Below are positions 8,515 to 18,557 of a stretch of 36,536 nucleotides of DNA, piece by piece. The notes under the pieces were generated by a model, which saw only the letters and a list, made by a program, of their open reading frames with translations, was not told the origin of the DNA and ran no database searches. Positions within the stretch are counted from its first letter, which is position 1; each line of letters opens with the position of its first letter. Both the position numbers and the translations under genes were made by a program. This DNA is from Bacteroidota bacterium (GTDB lineage Bacteria > Bacteroidota > Bacteroidia > B-17B0 > Aurantibacillaceae): contig JADJDM010000028.1 in the NCBI GenBank assembly GCA_016702705.1, positions 1 through 36,536 of the forward strand, read 5' to 3'.

Positions 8515-9652
8515 TTAGTTCTCAATAATGATTTTTTCAATGTAACGTTTTCCATCTATCTCCACTTGTAAGAAATAAATTCCATTACTAAGATGCATTC
8601 CTTCAAAAGAGATTATTTTTTCTTCTTCATTCATCTTCAAGTCTAAAATCTCTTGACCATTGAATGTAAAAAGTTTAGCATTCTTATTTGCTTTAGATTT
8701 TGATGAATTAATTGTCAGATTAGTTTGTGCAGGATTAGGATAAGCCAACATTGTCTCATTTTTTTGTTCCTTTATTCCAACACTTGAATTTAATTCAAAC
8801 CTTGAGAAAAACTTCCAAGCTTCAATAGAATAAGAAATATCATTTGCAGGTGGATATAACCAACTGTGACCTGCATTGTTTACCTTAAATAATTCCACAA
8901 CTGAATTTTGATCGCCATTTTCATACAAATCATGTTCTACTGTAAAACCATCAGCTACAAGATCAGGTAGCATTGTATGTATTGGTGTAGCATCAGTATT
9001 ATTATGATTTGTCCAAAAGTTGATTAATGGACCTACACTCATACCATAAGTATTAGCGGTATAGAAATGGTTTGGTCTGCAGTTCCATGAAAATGAGCAA
9101 CAGGAACTGGGCGTGTTGGATTGCAGGTAGAACTTATTTCTGTTCCAATTGTTCCTGCCATTGAGGCAATTGCGCATACGCAACTAATTCCAGCTAAACG
9201 TTGTGTCATCAAACCTCCCATCAAAACCCATAGAGTAAATACGATTTTGAGTTGATTGAGTATTGGGCACTAGTTGAATCAATAAGTGCATTCATAAATG
9301 CTACATCATTTATTGCTGCATTAGGATAATATCCAAACTGTCCAGCGCCTGAGTGCCAAGCACTAGAACCAACTACCGCATCGGTTAAAGCTTGAGGGCA
9401 AATTACAATGAAGTTTGCTGTATCAGCGATAAGGTTCATTCCTATGCCACTAAAATTGGTCATGTTGTCTCCAAGTCCATGAAGTGTAAGTACTAATGGA
9501 ACTGGATTAGCAGCGTTGTAAATTGCAGGCACATAAATCCTATATTGTCTTAAATTTCCTTGAAACGTAAAACTTTTATTTTGCCATTGTCCAAATAACG
9601 TAGAAGACAAAATGGTAAATACAAATAATGAAGAGTAAAGAGCCTTTTTCAT
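8515..9652 (-). CDS. Secreted PHB-depolymerase-like esterase with T9SS sorting domain (two frameshifts)
   Basis: Three overlapping frames join into one protein of about 380 residues. The N-terminal frame (9652 down to about 9221) has a signal peptide and an alpha/beta-hydrolase start with PLVLTLHGLGDNMTNF. It breaks in the nucleophile elbow, where restoring one base (near 9222) gives GFSMGGLMTQ, a G-x-S-x-G motif. The middle frame has HFHGTADQTI and breaks near 9055-9065. The last frame continues ANTYGMSVGPLINFW, then has NNAGHSWLYPP with the likely catalytic His, then a T9SS type A sorting domain (YPNPAQTNLTIN to GIYFLQVEIDGKRY). This resembles LpqC/feruloyl-esterase or PHB depolymerase-type secreted esterases; the substrate is not determinable. 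Confidence 0.82.
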
Positions 9653-9842
9653 ACTTATGAATTTGTTTTATAAGATGAATATAGGAAACTATTTTATAAT
9701 TATCTCCAATTAATTATCCTGTGTGTAGTCTGAAATAAGATTTGAGAGAACAAAATTAGCCTCTATTTTCCTTTTATGCGTCAAAAACAAATTCAATCTA
9801 CTGAATACCAATTTGATAAGTCAAAATTAACAACCAACAATC

Positions 9843-9874
9843 AAAAAAATGACCTCGAGAATAATCGAGGTCAT
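9843..9874 (-). terminator. Intrinsic terminator downstream of guaA
   Basis: Perfect 10-bp stem ATGACCTCGA (9849-9858) and TCGAGGTCAT (9865-9874) with loop GAATAA. On the minus strand it is followed by seven T (A run at 9843-9849). It lies about 70 bases beyond the guaA stop on the same strand. Confidence 0.85.
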
Positions 9875-9910
9875 AATTAGTTCAAATACTATTTGTTTTT
9901 AATTTTATTC

Positions 9911-9945
9911 AGCCTGATCCTGATAGCTATCGGGATGACGAAGGC
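9911..9945. repeat. Palindromic repeat abutting the guaA stop codon
   Basis: Core ATCCTGATAG / CTATCGGGAT (one G-T pair) flanked by outer arms AGCCT (9911-9915) and AGGCT (9941-9945). The last arm reaches the first base of the guaA stop codon complement. CTGATAGCTATCGGGA-type palindromes recur between genes in many Bacteroidota, by general experience. Confidence 0.55.
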
Positions 9946-11477
9946 TATTCCCACTCAATAGTAGCAGGTGGTTTAGAGCTAATGTCGTACACAACTCTAT
10001 TAACACCTTTTACTTTATTAATGATGTCGTTTGATACCTTTGCTAAAAACTCGTAAGGTAAATGGCACCAATCAGCTGTCATGCCATCGGTTGAACTTAC
10101 AGCACGTAATGCAACTGCATTTTCGTAAGTACGCTCATCGCCCATAACACCAACCGATTGAACTGGTAAAAATATTGCGCCTGCTTGCCACACTGTATCG
10201 TATAACTCTGCAGACTTTAAACTGCTGATAAAAATATGATCAACCTCTTGTAATAATTTTACTTTGTCTTCGGTAATATCGCCAAGTATACGAATTGCTA
10301 AACCTGGCCCTGGGAAAGGGTGACGGCCAATTAAGGCTTCATCCATGTGCAAGGCACGCCCAACACGTCTTACTTCATCTTTAAACAATGACTTAAGAGG
10401 CTCAACAACTTTTAATTTCATATAATCAGGTAAGCCACCTACATTGTGATGTGACTTAATTGTAGCCGAAGGACCTTTAACCGAAATACTTTCAATAATA
10501 TCAGGGTAAATAGTTCCTTGTCCTAACCATTTCACATCTTCTATTTTGTGCGACTCTTGATCGAACACATCAATAAATACTTTTCCAATTGCTTTACGTT
10601 TCTTTTCAGGATCGCTGATACCTGCAAGTGCATCGTAAAATTGTTTTTTAGCATTAACACCAATCACATTTAAACCCATGTGTTTGTAAGAGGCTAAAAC
10701 ATTTTCGAATTCATCTTTACGTAACAAGCCATTATCAACAAATACACAATACAGGTTTTTGCCAATTGCTTTGTTAAGTAATACTGCTGCCACGCTCGAA
10801 TCTACACCACCCGAAAGACCTAATACTACTTTGTCATCACCTAATTGCTTTTTTAAGTCTGCAACAGTAGTTTCTATGAATGATTCAGAAGTCCAAGCGC
10901 CTTTGCAGCCGCAGATATCGTAAACAAAGTTCTTTAATAATTGTGCTCCTTCTGTTGAGTGGTAAACCTCGGGATGAAATTGAATTCCATAAGTTTGTTC
11001 CCCTTTAATTTGGTAACCTGCCACTTTTACATCGTGTGTGCTGGCAACTATTTCGTAAGTATCAGGAACGCTTAAAATGGTATCTGCATGACTCATCCAA
11101 ACCTGTGAGTTATCAGAAATGGTTTTAAATAAAGGATTTTCTTTATTAACGAAACTAAGATTTGCTCTACCATACTCACGAGAAGAAGAGCGACCTACTT
11201 CGCCACCAAAAAAGTGTGCAAGGTATTGTGCACCGTAACAAACACCCAATAAAGGTACTTTACCTTTTATGTTTGATAAATCTGGTTTTGGTGGATTTTC
11301 CTCACGAACCGAGTGTGGACTACCCGAAAGTATAACACCTTTAATGTTTGCTGTAATTTCAGGGATTTTGTTGTAAGGGTGAATCTCACAATATTCGTTT
11401 AACTCTCTAACTCTGCGTGCAATAAGCTGTGTGTATTGCGAACCAAAGTCGAGTATAAGTATCATTTCGTTTTGCAT
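9945..11477 (-). CDS. guaA: GMP synthase (glutamine-hydrolysing)
   Basis: Converts XMP to GMP using glutamine and ATP. The class I amidotransferase domain (about 1-190) has nucleophile Cys in GVCYGAQYLAHFFGG and His/Glu in GIQFHPEVYHST. The ATP pyrophosphatase domain follows with P-loop LGLSGGVDSSVAA, then the dimerisation domain with GRHPFPGPGLAIRI and the conserved end KPPATIEWE. Full length (about 510), no frame break. Start choices are ATG 11477 (MQNEMILILDFG) or ATG 11465 (MILILDFG). The -7 element at 11481-11488 would put the transcript start near 11475, which favours 11465. No linked guaB here. Confidence 0.98.
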   Translation of the reverse strand: MQNEMILILDFGSQYTQLIARRVRELNEYCEIHPYNKIPEITANIKGVILSGSPHSVREENPPKPDLSNIKGKVPLLGVCYGAQYLAHFFGGEVGRSSSREYGRANLSFVNKENPLFKTISDNSQVWMSHADTILSVPDTYEIVASTHDVKVAGYQIKGEQTYGIQFHPEVYHSTEGAQLLKNFVYDICGCKGAWTSESFIETTVADLKKQLGDDKVVLGLSGGVDSSVAAVLLNKAIGKNLYCVFVDNGLLRKDEFENVLASYKHMGLNVIGVNAKKQFYDALAGISDPEKKRKAIGKVFIDVFDQESHKIEDVKWLGQGTIYPDIIESISVKGPSATIKSHHNVGGLPDYMKLKVVEPLKSLFKDEVRRVGRALHMDEALIGRHPFPGPGLAIRILGDITEDKVKLLQEVDHIFISSLKSAELYDTVWQAGAIFLPVQSVGVMGDERTYENAVALRAVSSTDGMTADWCHLPYEFLAKVSNDIINKVKGVNRVVYDISSKPPATIEWE

Positions 11478-11480
11478 GCG

Positions 11481-11488
11481 CAAAGATA
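11481..11488 (-). promoter_or_regulatory. -7 promoter element TATCTTTG for guaA
   Basis: Perfect TAnnTTTG match on the minus strand directly before the guaA start region. It implies a very short leader and helps decide the start codon. Confidence 0.6.
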
Positions 11489-11607
11489 GAAATTAATGAA
11501 GAATAGGGTAGGGGAAATGAAAAATTGTTGATTTGTTTGGGGGAATTGAGGGAAACTTTGAGAGATGAATTGTATTTTTAGCATATTAAGTATTTCATTA
11601 AAAGCTA

Positions 11608-12122
11608 ATGCTCCAACCAACAAAACTCTTCCTTATATTACTACTCCTAACCACAACTCTTTGCTCAACAAAAAGATACAAGCACAACTGCGAGTAGTCA
11701 AATCAAAATGACCTTCCCGAGCATCTATTTTAAAAACAAAAGTACCGATTATGCTGCAATGCCTTATACAGTTGATTCCTGCTTTAACTATATTACCAAG
11801 CATGTAAAGGATATTAAAGCTTATGTTATTTGGCGAGATAGTAGTGAAACAGAGGCCCTAACAAACAAACGCATTAAAAATTGAAAGCCGATCTAAATAA
11901 ATACACGCCATCAAGGGAAATTTATATTCAGTCGATGGGCAAGGAGCAAAAGATTTCGCAACACACAATTGCAAAAGGAGATGTTCAATTTTTGCGGGCT
12001 TTAAATACGGCATTCGATATAAGCGAAACAACTATTCCTATTAAAAAGAAATGGAAGAAGAATCATGGAGTACATCCACGCATTTGGTGTTTAAGCTGTT
12101 GGAAACGTGGGGCATTTTTTAA
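11608..12122 (+). pseudogene. Small lipoprotein-like protein of unknown function, broken by about three frameshifts
   Basis: ATG 11608 begins a hydrophobic segment ending in a lipobox-like TTTLCS (MLQPTKLFLILLLLTTTLCS). The frame then breaks. The next frame gives KDTSTTASSQIKMTFPSIYF and YAAMPYTVDSCFNYITKHVK up to a stop near 11883. A shift there leads into LKADLNKYTPSREIYIQSMG, and a last shift near 12045-12050 recovers a natural ending, EEESWSTSTHLVFKLLETWG-IF, with stop at 12120-12122. The product would be about 170 residues. I do not recognise the family. Either a true pseudogene or error-rich sequence. Confidence 0.5.
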
Positions 12123-12193
12123 GAAAAGAGCCTCGTCAAAGTAGATTGTATTTTCAATTAATTATTACTTTCGCAAAAAAGAAATCGTTTATT

Positions 12194-12415
12194 ATGTCGC
12201 AACCAATTCCTCCAAAAAAATGGAAATTCGCAATCTTAATATGGTTGTTTATTTATCCTTTAGTTACCCTTTTATCTATGTTTCTTTTACCGCTGCTTTC
12301 TGATTTTCCAGGTCCTATAAGAACATTAGTAATGTCATTGATATTAGTTCCTTCCATGGCTTTCTTTTACATACCTTTTGTAAATAAGAAGTTTTTTCAT
12401 TGGCTTAGGAAGTAA
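12194..12415 (+). CDS. Small two-helix membrane protein
   Basis: A 73-residue protein starting at ATG 12194 (MSQPIPPKKWKFAIL), with two membrane helices (FAILIWLFIYPLVTLLSMFL and TLVMSLILVPSMAFFYIPFV) and a basic end. It resembles the small membrane proteins, or C-terminal domains, associated with antibiotic-biosynthesis monooxygenase (ABM) proteins, which share the P-P-K-K-W-K start and an I-Y-P helix. The longer frame from 12107 overlaps the upstream gene end and is not favoured. A weak promoter-like TACTTTCG lies about 25 bases upstream. Confidence 0.7.
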   Translation: MSQPIPPKKWKFAILIWLFIYPLVTLLSMFLLPLLSDFPGPIRTLVMSLILVPSMAFFYIPFVNKKFFHWLRK

Positions 12416-12420
12416 TTTGG

Positions 12421-12508
12421 TTAATTAGTTGGAATAGTTTATTGAGTTCATTGGTGTATTTGTTTTCTTTTAACTAATTACTAATAAACTATTTTCTAAT
12501 AAACTATT
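12421..12508. repeat. Nested inverted and direct repeats between convergent genes
   Basis: TTAATTAGTT (12421-12430) is inverted against AACTAATTA (12472-12480). AATAGTTTATT (12433-12443) is inverted against two direct copies of AATAAACTATT (12483-12493 and 12498-12508). The pairs cannot all form at once. The region may serve as a bidirectional terminator, and the AACTAATTA half-sites recur in front of marR. Confidence 0.5.
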
Positions 12509-13826
12509 TCATAATTGCCCCGCTCAATTTCAATAAAGTAGTTTCTGATAATTTGCCATTGTAACGAGCGTCAGCAAGATTATTAATTGCATCCTCGTAA
12601 CTTTGCTGTGCTATTTTTAATTCAATAGAAGTGCTTTGACCTAATTTAAAACGTTCTAAAACAATATCTAAGTTTTCTTTTGCTAAAGCAATGTTGGCTT
12701 GTTCTAATTCTAAAATCACTAAATCCTCCTCGTGTTTCTTAAAGGCTTTTAAAAGAGTTAATTGTGTTTGCGTTTTTACACTTTCGTATTGCAGGGTAGT
12801 GTAAGCTAAATTTAGTTTCGCGTTCTTTACATTGTTAGCGGTTACAAAGCCATTAAATATTGTCCAACTTGCAGTTACACCAAGGTTAAGTCCTAAGTTT
12901 TGATTTAGCAAAGAGAAACCTGCTTGGTTTTCGTTTCGAGAAAAAATATAGTTTGCATTTAAATTTACTTTTGGCAAATAAGCAGCTCTTGTTTCTTGTA
13001 TGCTATACTTAGCAATGCTCGTGCTTTTTTGTGATAAAAGTAAATCGTTGTTTTTGTTGGTGATGTTCGTTTTTAACTCGTCGTACTTATATTGGTTCAA
13101 CAAAGGAATTTCATCGCTTACATCAAAATCCTGTTCTAAAGAAACAACCATCAATTGATTTAAATTTTGTTTGCTTTCGTTTAATAAACGTAACTGTTTT
13201 ATTAAAGTAGTTTGTTGCATACTTAAATCTAGCTTTGCTTGTAGAACTTCTGGTTTCGCAGCTACACCAATCTCTAATTTTTTCTGCGCTATTTTTAAGC
13301 GCTCTTCTGAAACTAGAATACTAGCTTTTAAACCACTAATTACTTGCTTTTGTTTTACTATAGCGTAATAACTATTCATTACTTCCACCAAAACATTTTC
13401 AATTTTTAGTTTCATGTTAATGGTACCCATTGCTTCCATTTCTTTTAAGCGTTGGTGAGTTGCAAACATTTTTAAACCATCAAAAACAGTCCAGCTTAAA
13501 TATGCCCCTGTATTAATGTTTTGCGATTTTACTCCGCTTTTGTCAACCACTAATCCATTAGAAAACTCCTGTTTAGTGGCATTGTTAGCAGTGCTTCCAC
13601 TTGCGTTTAAAGTAAGAGTAGGCAACATTCCTGCATTTCCTAAACTATTATTGTTGGCTGTTTGCTGCATTTCGTTTTTCGCTAATTGAATATCGAAATT
13701 GTTTTTAAGTGCCAAGTCAACAGCTTGCTCAACTGTAAGTATGCTTTGTGCTTTTCCTACTATACTTATAAAGCATACTAGCAGAAGCAAAGCAAATTGT
13801 TTATGTATATATTTACTAAATTTCAT
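12504..13826 (-). CDS. TolC-like outer membrane efflux channel
   Basis: A 440-residue outer membrane factor, the exit duct of a tripartite efflux pump. A signal peptide (about residues 1-26, ending GKAQS) leads into LTVEQAVDLALKNNFDIQLA, the typical OEP start. Two OEP repeats follow, each with long helical hairpins (for example KQKQVISGLKASILVSEERL) and a beta-barrel segment (GAYLSWTVFDGLK; LGVTASWTIFNGF). The second half has the LGQSTSIELKIAQQSYEDA motif typical of the family. Last gene of the marR operon, 7 bases after the RND gene. Confidence 0.93.
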   Translation of the reverse strand: MKFSKYIHKQFALLLLVCFISIVGKAQSILTVEQAVDLALKNNFDIQLAKNEMQQTANNNSLGNAGMLPTLTLNASGSTANNATKQEFSNGLVVDKSGVKSQNINTGAYLSWTVFDGLKMFATHQRLKEMEAMGTINMKLKIENVLVEVMNSYYAIVKQKQVISGLKASILVSEERLKIAQKKLEIGVAAKPEVLQAKLDLSMQQTTLIKQLRLLNESKQNLNQLMVVSLEQDFDVSDEIPLLNQYKYDELKTNITNKNNDLLLSQKSTSIAKYSIQETRAAYLPKVNLNANYIFSRNENQAGFSLLNQNLGLNLGVTASWTIFNGFVTANNVKNAKLNLAYTTLQYESVKTQTQLTLLKAFKKHEEDLVILELEQANIALAKENLDIVLERFKLGQSTSIELKIAQQSYEDAINNLADARYNGKLSETTLLKLSGAIMK

Positions 13827-13833
13827 TTTAATA

Positions 13834-16800
13834 TTATTCTATATATGAATCGTGTGGAATTTTTTCGCCTTTGTGTTCTTTTGAAAAGAAGGAATAGATT
13901 GCCGGAATAACGTATAAAGTAAGTATTAAGGAAAATAAAATTCCACCAACAATTACAATCCCCATTGCCATTCTACTTTTTGAACCTGCTCCTAAGGCTA
14001 AAGCAATTGGCATAGCACCTAAAGCTGTTGCAATACTTGTCATTAAGATTGGACGTAAACGAGCAGCAGCAGCTTATTATTGCCTCACGTACTGTTTTAC
14101 CTTGTTCTTTTAATTGATTAGCGAACTCAACAATTAAAATTCCGTTTTTAGTTACCAAACCAATCAACATAATAATTCCGATTTGACTAAAAATATTTAA
14201 TGTTTGATTAAAGTACCAAAGCGAAATTAATGCCCCGCATAATGCAAGAGGAACGGTTAACATAATTGTTAATGGATCCACAAAGCTTTCGAATTGTGCC
14301 GCTAATATTAAGTAAATAATTACAAGCGCTAAAATAAATGCAAACAATACATTGGATGAACTCTCCGCAAAATCCCGTGAAGGACCGGTTAATGCAGTAG
14401 AGAAAGATTCGTTCAATACCTTTTTTGAAATGCGTTCCATTTCTTCTATACCATCGCCAATTGTTTTTCCTTTTGTCAATGCGGCTGATACAGTTGCTGC
14501 TTGGTAACGATTGTAGTGAAACAATTGTGGTGGACTACTTTGTTCTTCCATGTTCACCACATTATCTAACTGCACCATTTCACCAGTTTTGTTTTTAACG
14601 TAAATCGATTTTAAATCCAAGGTCTCATTACGTTTATCTCTTTCAAACTGACCAATAACTTGGTATTGTTTACCATCAATATTAAAATAACTAAAACGTT
14701 GTCCGCTTAAAGCTAGTTGTAAGGTTTGCGCAATATCACTTACAGAAATGCCCATTCCTTTTGCTTTTTCACGATTAATAGTGATAGCTAACTCTGGTTT
14801 ATTAAATTTTAAATTCACATCAATCGTTTGGAATATTTTGCTTTTGTTCGCTTCTTCTAAAAACAAGGGAAGTTTTTCTTTCAACTGTTGAAAGTTAGGA
14901 GCTTGTAATACAAACTGTACAGGTAATCCACCACGCATACCACCTGATGAAATAGTTTGTTCTTGTATTACAAAAGCTTTTGCTTCGGGAAAAGCTTTTG
15001 CGTTTTTTGTAATGTAATCTGCAATTTGTTGTTGCGTTCGTTTCCGTTCGCTAGGATCTTTTAAACCAACACGCATCATACCTGAATTTACTGAACCCGA
15101 ACCAATAAATCCTGGTGCTGTTACAGTTAAACACAAACGTTGTTCAGGCACTGAGTCCATTACAAACTTTGCCATCTTTTGCACATAAGCATCCATGTAC
15201 TCGTAAGAAGCGCCTTCTGGTGCAGTCATCGAAACCCTGAACCAGTTTCTATCTTCTAAAGGAGCTAACTCAGATTGTACATTGTTTCCTACAATAAAAA
15301 TCAAAATAGTACACACTCCTAAAATTATCCAAGCTACCCCACGTATTTTCATAAATCGTCCTAAGGATTTTTCGTAGCTGTTTACCATGCCAACAAAAAA
15401 TGGTTCTGTCATAATATAGAATTTACTTTTCTTAGGTTTCTTTCTTACCATGTAGGCATTAAGCATAGGAGTGAGGGTAAGTGATACAAAGGCGGAGATG
15501 AGCACGGCACCTGCAATCACAATTCCAAATTCTCTAAATAAACGACCAACAAAACCTTCTAAAAATATAACAGGCATAAATACCGCAGCTAATGTGATAG
15601 AAGTAGAAATAACAGCAAAGAAAATTTCGCGCGAACCTTTGTGAGCTGCTTCAATAGGATTCATGCCGCCTTCAATCTTTTTATAAATATTTTCTGTGAC
15701 AACAATACCATCATCTACAACTAAACCCGTTGCTAAAACAATTGCAAGTAAAGTAAGTACGTTCACCGAGTAACCCATTAGGTACATGATAAAAAATGCA
15801 CCAATCAAAGAAACGGGAATATCAATCAACGGACGAAAAGCAACTAACCAATCTCTAAAAAATAAATAGATGATTAGTATTACCAAAATAACAGCAATGA
15901 TTAACGTTTCTTTACTTCTAAAATTGATTTTTTTACAAACTTGGTGTTATCTAATGCAATACCAATGGTGTATTCTTTTGGTAAGTCTTTTTTAATTTGT
16001 TAGAGGCGTTTGTAAAACTCATCTGCAATAGCAATGTAATTAGCTCCGGGCTGCGGGGCAATTGCCAAGCCTATCATGGGGCGACCAGACTCGCGCAAAA
16101 TGGTTTCTTCGTTTTCTGGACCAAGTTCAGCGGTACCAATATCTCTTAATCTAATGGTACGTTTGCCGTCCGAAACAATAATCATATTGTTGAACGATTC
16201 TTCATCTGTTAACTTACCAACTGTTTTCACAGTAAGTTCAGTTGTGTTACCTGCAACCTTTCCTGATGGCAATTCAACATTTTCTTTGTCCAAAGCTTGC
16301 TTTACATCTAATGGCGTTAAACCATAAGCAGCAAGCTTTTCAGGATTCATCCACAAACGCATAGCGTATTTCTTTTGCCCCCATATTTGAACTGTACTAA
16401 CACCTGGTATGGTTTGTAAGCGCTCAGCAATAACATTCTCTGCAAAGGCACTTAATTCCAATTGGTTTTTAGTATTGCTTTGCAAAGTCATAGAAAGAAT
16501 AGCATCCGAGTTAGCATCTGATTTGGTAACAGTTGGCAAACCATCAATATCTTGTGGCAATTGCCTTACAGCTTGCGATACTTTATCGCGTACATCATTT
16601 GCTGCTGCTTCTAAGTTAGCATCCAAATTAAATTCAACAGTAATGGTGCTAGAGCCTTGATTGCTAGACGAAGAAATTGTTCTAACACCTTCGATACCAT
16701 TTAATACTTTTTCTAAAGGCTCAGTAATTTGCGATTCGATAACGTCGGCATTTGCTCCTGCGTAGTTTGTTTTTACAGTTATAATAGGTGGGTCGATAGA

Positions 16801-16914
16801 TGGAAACTCTCGAACCCCCAAATAATTGTAACCTATTAAACCAAACAAAACAATGATGACAGACATCACAATTGCCAGCACAGGTCGTTTAATACTTATT
16901 GATGCAATGTTCAT
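13834..16914 (-). CDS. RND (HAE1/AcrB-type) efflux transporter, frameshifted
   Basis: Inner membrane proton-driven pump of about 1020 residues. The N-terminal frame (16914-16000) starts MNIASISIKRPVLAIVMSVI and carries YPSIDPP-like FPSIDPPIITV. It ends at an in-frame TAA at 16000-16002, followed in the same frame by QIKKDLPKEYTIGIALDNTK, then loses one A near 15900. The middle frame holds the TM4 proton-relay pair GLVVDDGIVVTENI and the TM10 lysine in GLVTKNGILIVEFANQL. A last indel near 14070 restores AAAARLRPILMTSIATAL and the C-terminus, ending SKEHKGEKIPHDSYIE. Between the MFP (5-base gap) and TolC genes. The substrate is unknown; drugs or detergents are usual for the family. Confidence 0.93.
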
Positions 16915-16919
16915 TTCAA

Positions 16920-17990
16920 TTATTTTGTTTCGATTATTTTTACTGAAGCACCTGGTTTAATTGTCATAATACCAGTAGTTACAATAGTATCTCCAATGTT
17001 TAAGCCTTCAATGATTTGTATTTTTTCATCGGTGCGTAAACCTGTAATTACTTTTACAGGTTCGGCTTGTCCGTTTTTAATACGATATACTTTCTTCCCT
17101 TTTAAATCAGGAATAATAGATTCAGTAGGAACCATCATTGCCGAATCAATATCTTGCAATGCTAATTTAACCCTTGCAAACGCTCCAGGATAAATGTTTC
17201 CGTTTGGATTTAAACATAATGCTCTAACTTGCACAGTTCGTGTAGTCATATCAATTTTAGGCTCTATGGCAAAAACTTTTCCTGTTAGTGCGGTATTATT
17301 TCCTTCTATGCTAAACGAAATTTTATCTCCGTTTTTAATTAGTGAAGAATATTTTTCGGAAACCGAGAAGTCAATTTTAACGGGATTAATTTGTTGAATG
17401 CCCGCAATGATAGTGTTTGGCGTAACATAAGCCCCTTCGCTCACATTTTTTAAACCTATCACGCCATCAAAAGGAGCACGTATTTCTGTTTTAGCAATTT
17501 GTGCATTTATTAAATCGATATCCGCTTTAATACTATTGTATTGGTTTTGCGCCACATCAAATTCTTCCTGACTAATTCCATTAACTGCAATCAGTTGTTT
17601 GTAACGATTTAATTTTTGCTCGGCTAATTCAAATTGCAATTTTAATTTTCTAGAACTTGCGCTTAGTTCATCATCATTTATTTTGACTAATAATTGTCCC
17701 TTGCTAACTTTGCTTCCTTCCGAAAAATTAATTTGTTTTACTTTTCCAGCAACTTCTGGTTGTAGTTGAACTTCTTCGTTAGCCATTATGGTTCCTGATG
17801 CATAAACTTCGTTACTAAGTTTTTCTGCACGCACAACAAAAGCCCCCACATTGCTTGGTGGAGATTTTGCCCCGCTGCCTTTTCCTCCTTTAGCATCCGC
17901 TTCGCCCGATTCGGATGGGAAGAATATAAATTTAACTGTCAATAATGCAGCTATAATTAGTGTAATTATAATTAGATTTTTAAATTTCAT
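16920..17990 (-). CDS. RND periplasmic adaptor (membrane fusion protein)
   Basis: A 356-residue periplasmic adaptor linking pump and channel. An N-terminal membrane anchor (IIITLIIAALLTVKFIFF) precedes a Gly/Lys/Ser-rich linker. The biotinyl-lipoyl halves are VQLQPEVAGKVKQINFSEGS and TEIRAPFDGVIGLKNVSEGA, flanking a coiled-coil hairpin (about residues 110-165). The beta-barrel and membrane-proximal domains follow, including MTTRTVQVRALCLNPNGNIY and PGAFARVKL. Its ATG overlaps the marR stop by 4 bases, indicating translational coupling. Confidence 0.95.
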   Translation of the reverse strand: MKFKNLIIITLIIAALLTVKFIFFPSESGEADAKGGKGSGAKSPPSNVGAFVVRAEKLSNEVYASGTIMANEEVQLQPEVAGKVKQINFSEGSKVSKGQLLVKINDDELSASSRKLKLQFELAEQKLNRYKQLIAVNGISQEEFDVAQNQYNSIKADIDLINAQIAKTEIRAPFDGVIGLKNVSEGAYVTPNTIIAGIQQINPVKIDFSVSEKYSSLIKNGDKISFSIEGNNTALTGKVFAIEPKIDMTTRTVQVRALCLNPNGNIYPGAFARVKLALQDIDSAMMVPTESIIPDLKGKKVYRIKNGQAEPVKVITGLRTDEKIQIIEGLNIGDTIVTTGIMTIKPGASVKIIETK

Positions 17991-18454
17991 TTCGCACGTT
18001 TTTTTAATTTGATGTCAACTTCGTTTGCTGGTAAGTTTTCTATGTTTTTAGAAATAATACCTAAACAATTGTAAAATATATCTTGGTTTTGTTTACTGAT
18101 TCCTTTAAGAGCTAATGCATTCATTTCTTTAATCCCAGCATTAATATCTTTCATTATTTTTTTAGCTTTTGGGGTTAATTCAATAATATGCTCACGGCGG
18201 TCGTTAGGATTTACACAGCGTTTGATCATTTCTTTTTCCACCAAATGGTCGAGCATACGTACCATCGATACTTTATCAAAAGATAATAAATCGGATAAGT
18301 ATTGTTGGGTGCATCTTTGCTCAGTACGTTCAATAGCAACAAGGGTAGAGAAGTGACGGTCGATTCCCAAATGTTCTAGTTTTTTACTAAGCGCCCCAAA
18401 ATAGGTTTTGGTAATAGCACCCATAAATTTGCCCAAAGGCATTGATTGATCCAT
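17987..18454 (-). CDS. MarR family transcriptional regulator
   Basis: A 155-residue winged-helix protein. The recognition region is TQQYLSDLLSFDKVSMVRML, and the wing is NPNDRREHIIELTPKAKKIM, the D-x-R motif of MarR proteins. As first gene of the efflux operon it very probably represses this operon and responds to a pump substrate. The promoter element at 18474-18481 and a 10-bp inverted repeat at 18509-18537 lie upstream, where a MarR dimer could bind. The ligand is not predictable. Confidence 0.93.
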   Translation of the reverse strand: MDQSMPLGKFMGAITKTYFGALSKKLEHLGIDRHFSTLVAIERTEQRCTQQYLSDLLSFDKVSMVRMLDHLVEKEMIKRCVNPNDRREHIIELTPKAKKIMKDINAGIKEMNALALKGISKQNQDIFYNCLGIISKNIENLPANEVDIKLKKRAK

Positions 18455-18473
18455 TCTTAAAAATTAAGTGTCG

Positions 18474-18481
18474 CAAAGATA
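18474..18481 (-). promoter_or_regulatory. -7 promoter element TATCTTTG for the marR efflux operon
   Basis: Perfect TAnnTTTG match on the minus strand, 20 bases before the marR ATG. Confidence 0.65.
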
Positions 18482-18508
18482 GTTATTAATATTAATAGTA
18501 AACAATGT

Positions 18509-18537
18509 TAACTAATTAGGAAAATGTTAATTAGTTA
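18509..18537. promoter_or_regulatory. Inverted repeat TAACTAATTA / TAATTAGTTA, candidate MarR operator
   Basis: Perfect 10-bp arms (18509-18518 and 18528-18537) with a 9-base spacer, 28 to 56 bases upstream of the marR -7 element. It could equally be a terminator hairpin for the MBOAT gene (stop at 18558), but no T run follows on that strand. The same half-sites occur beyond the far end of the operon (12421-12480). Confidence 0.5.
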
Positions 18538-18557
18538 GAAATAATATTAAATCGAAA

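Noticed and set aside
9653..9842. Gap between the esterase and the guaA terminator
   Set aside because: Searched for small ORFs and promoter elements; nothing convincing found on either strand.
16076..16660. Two plus-strand ORFs of 83 codons in the RND gene
   Set aside because: Antisense shadows of the conserved RND N-terminal domain.
13973..16914. Two or three separate truncated RND pump genes
   Set aside because: The pieces are collinear, non-overlapping parts of one RND protein, and the missing residues are found in the neighbouring frame at each junction.
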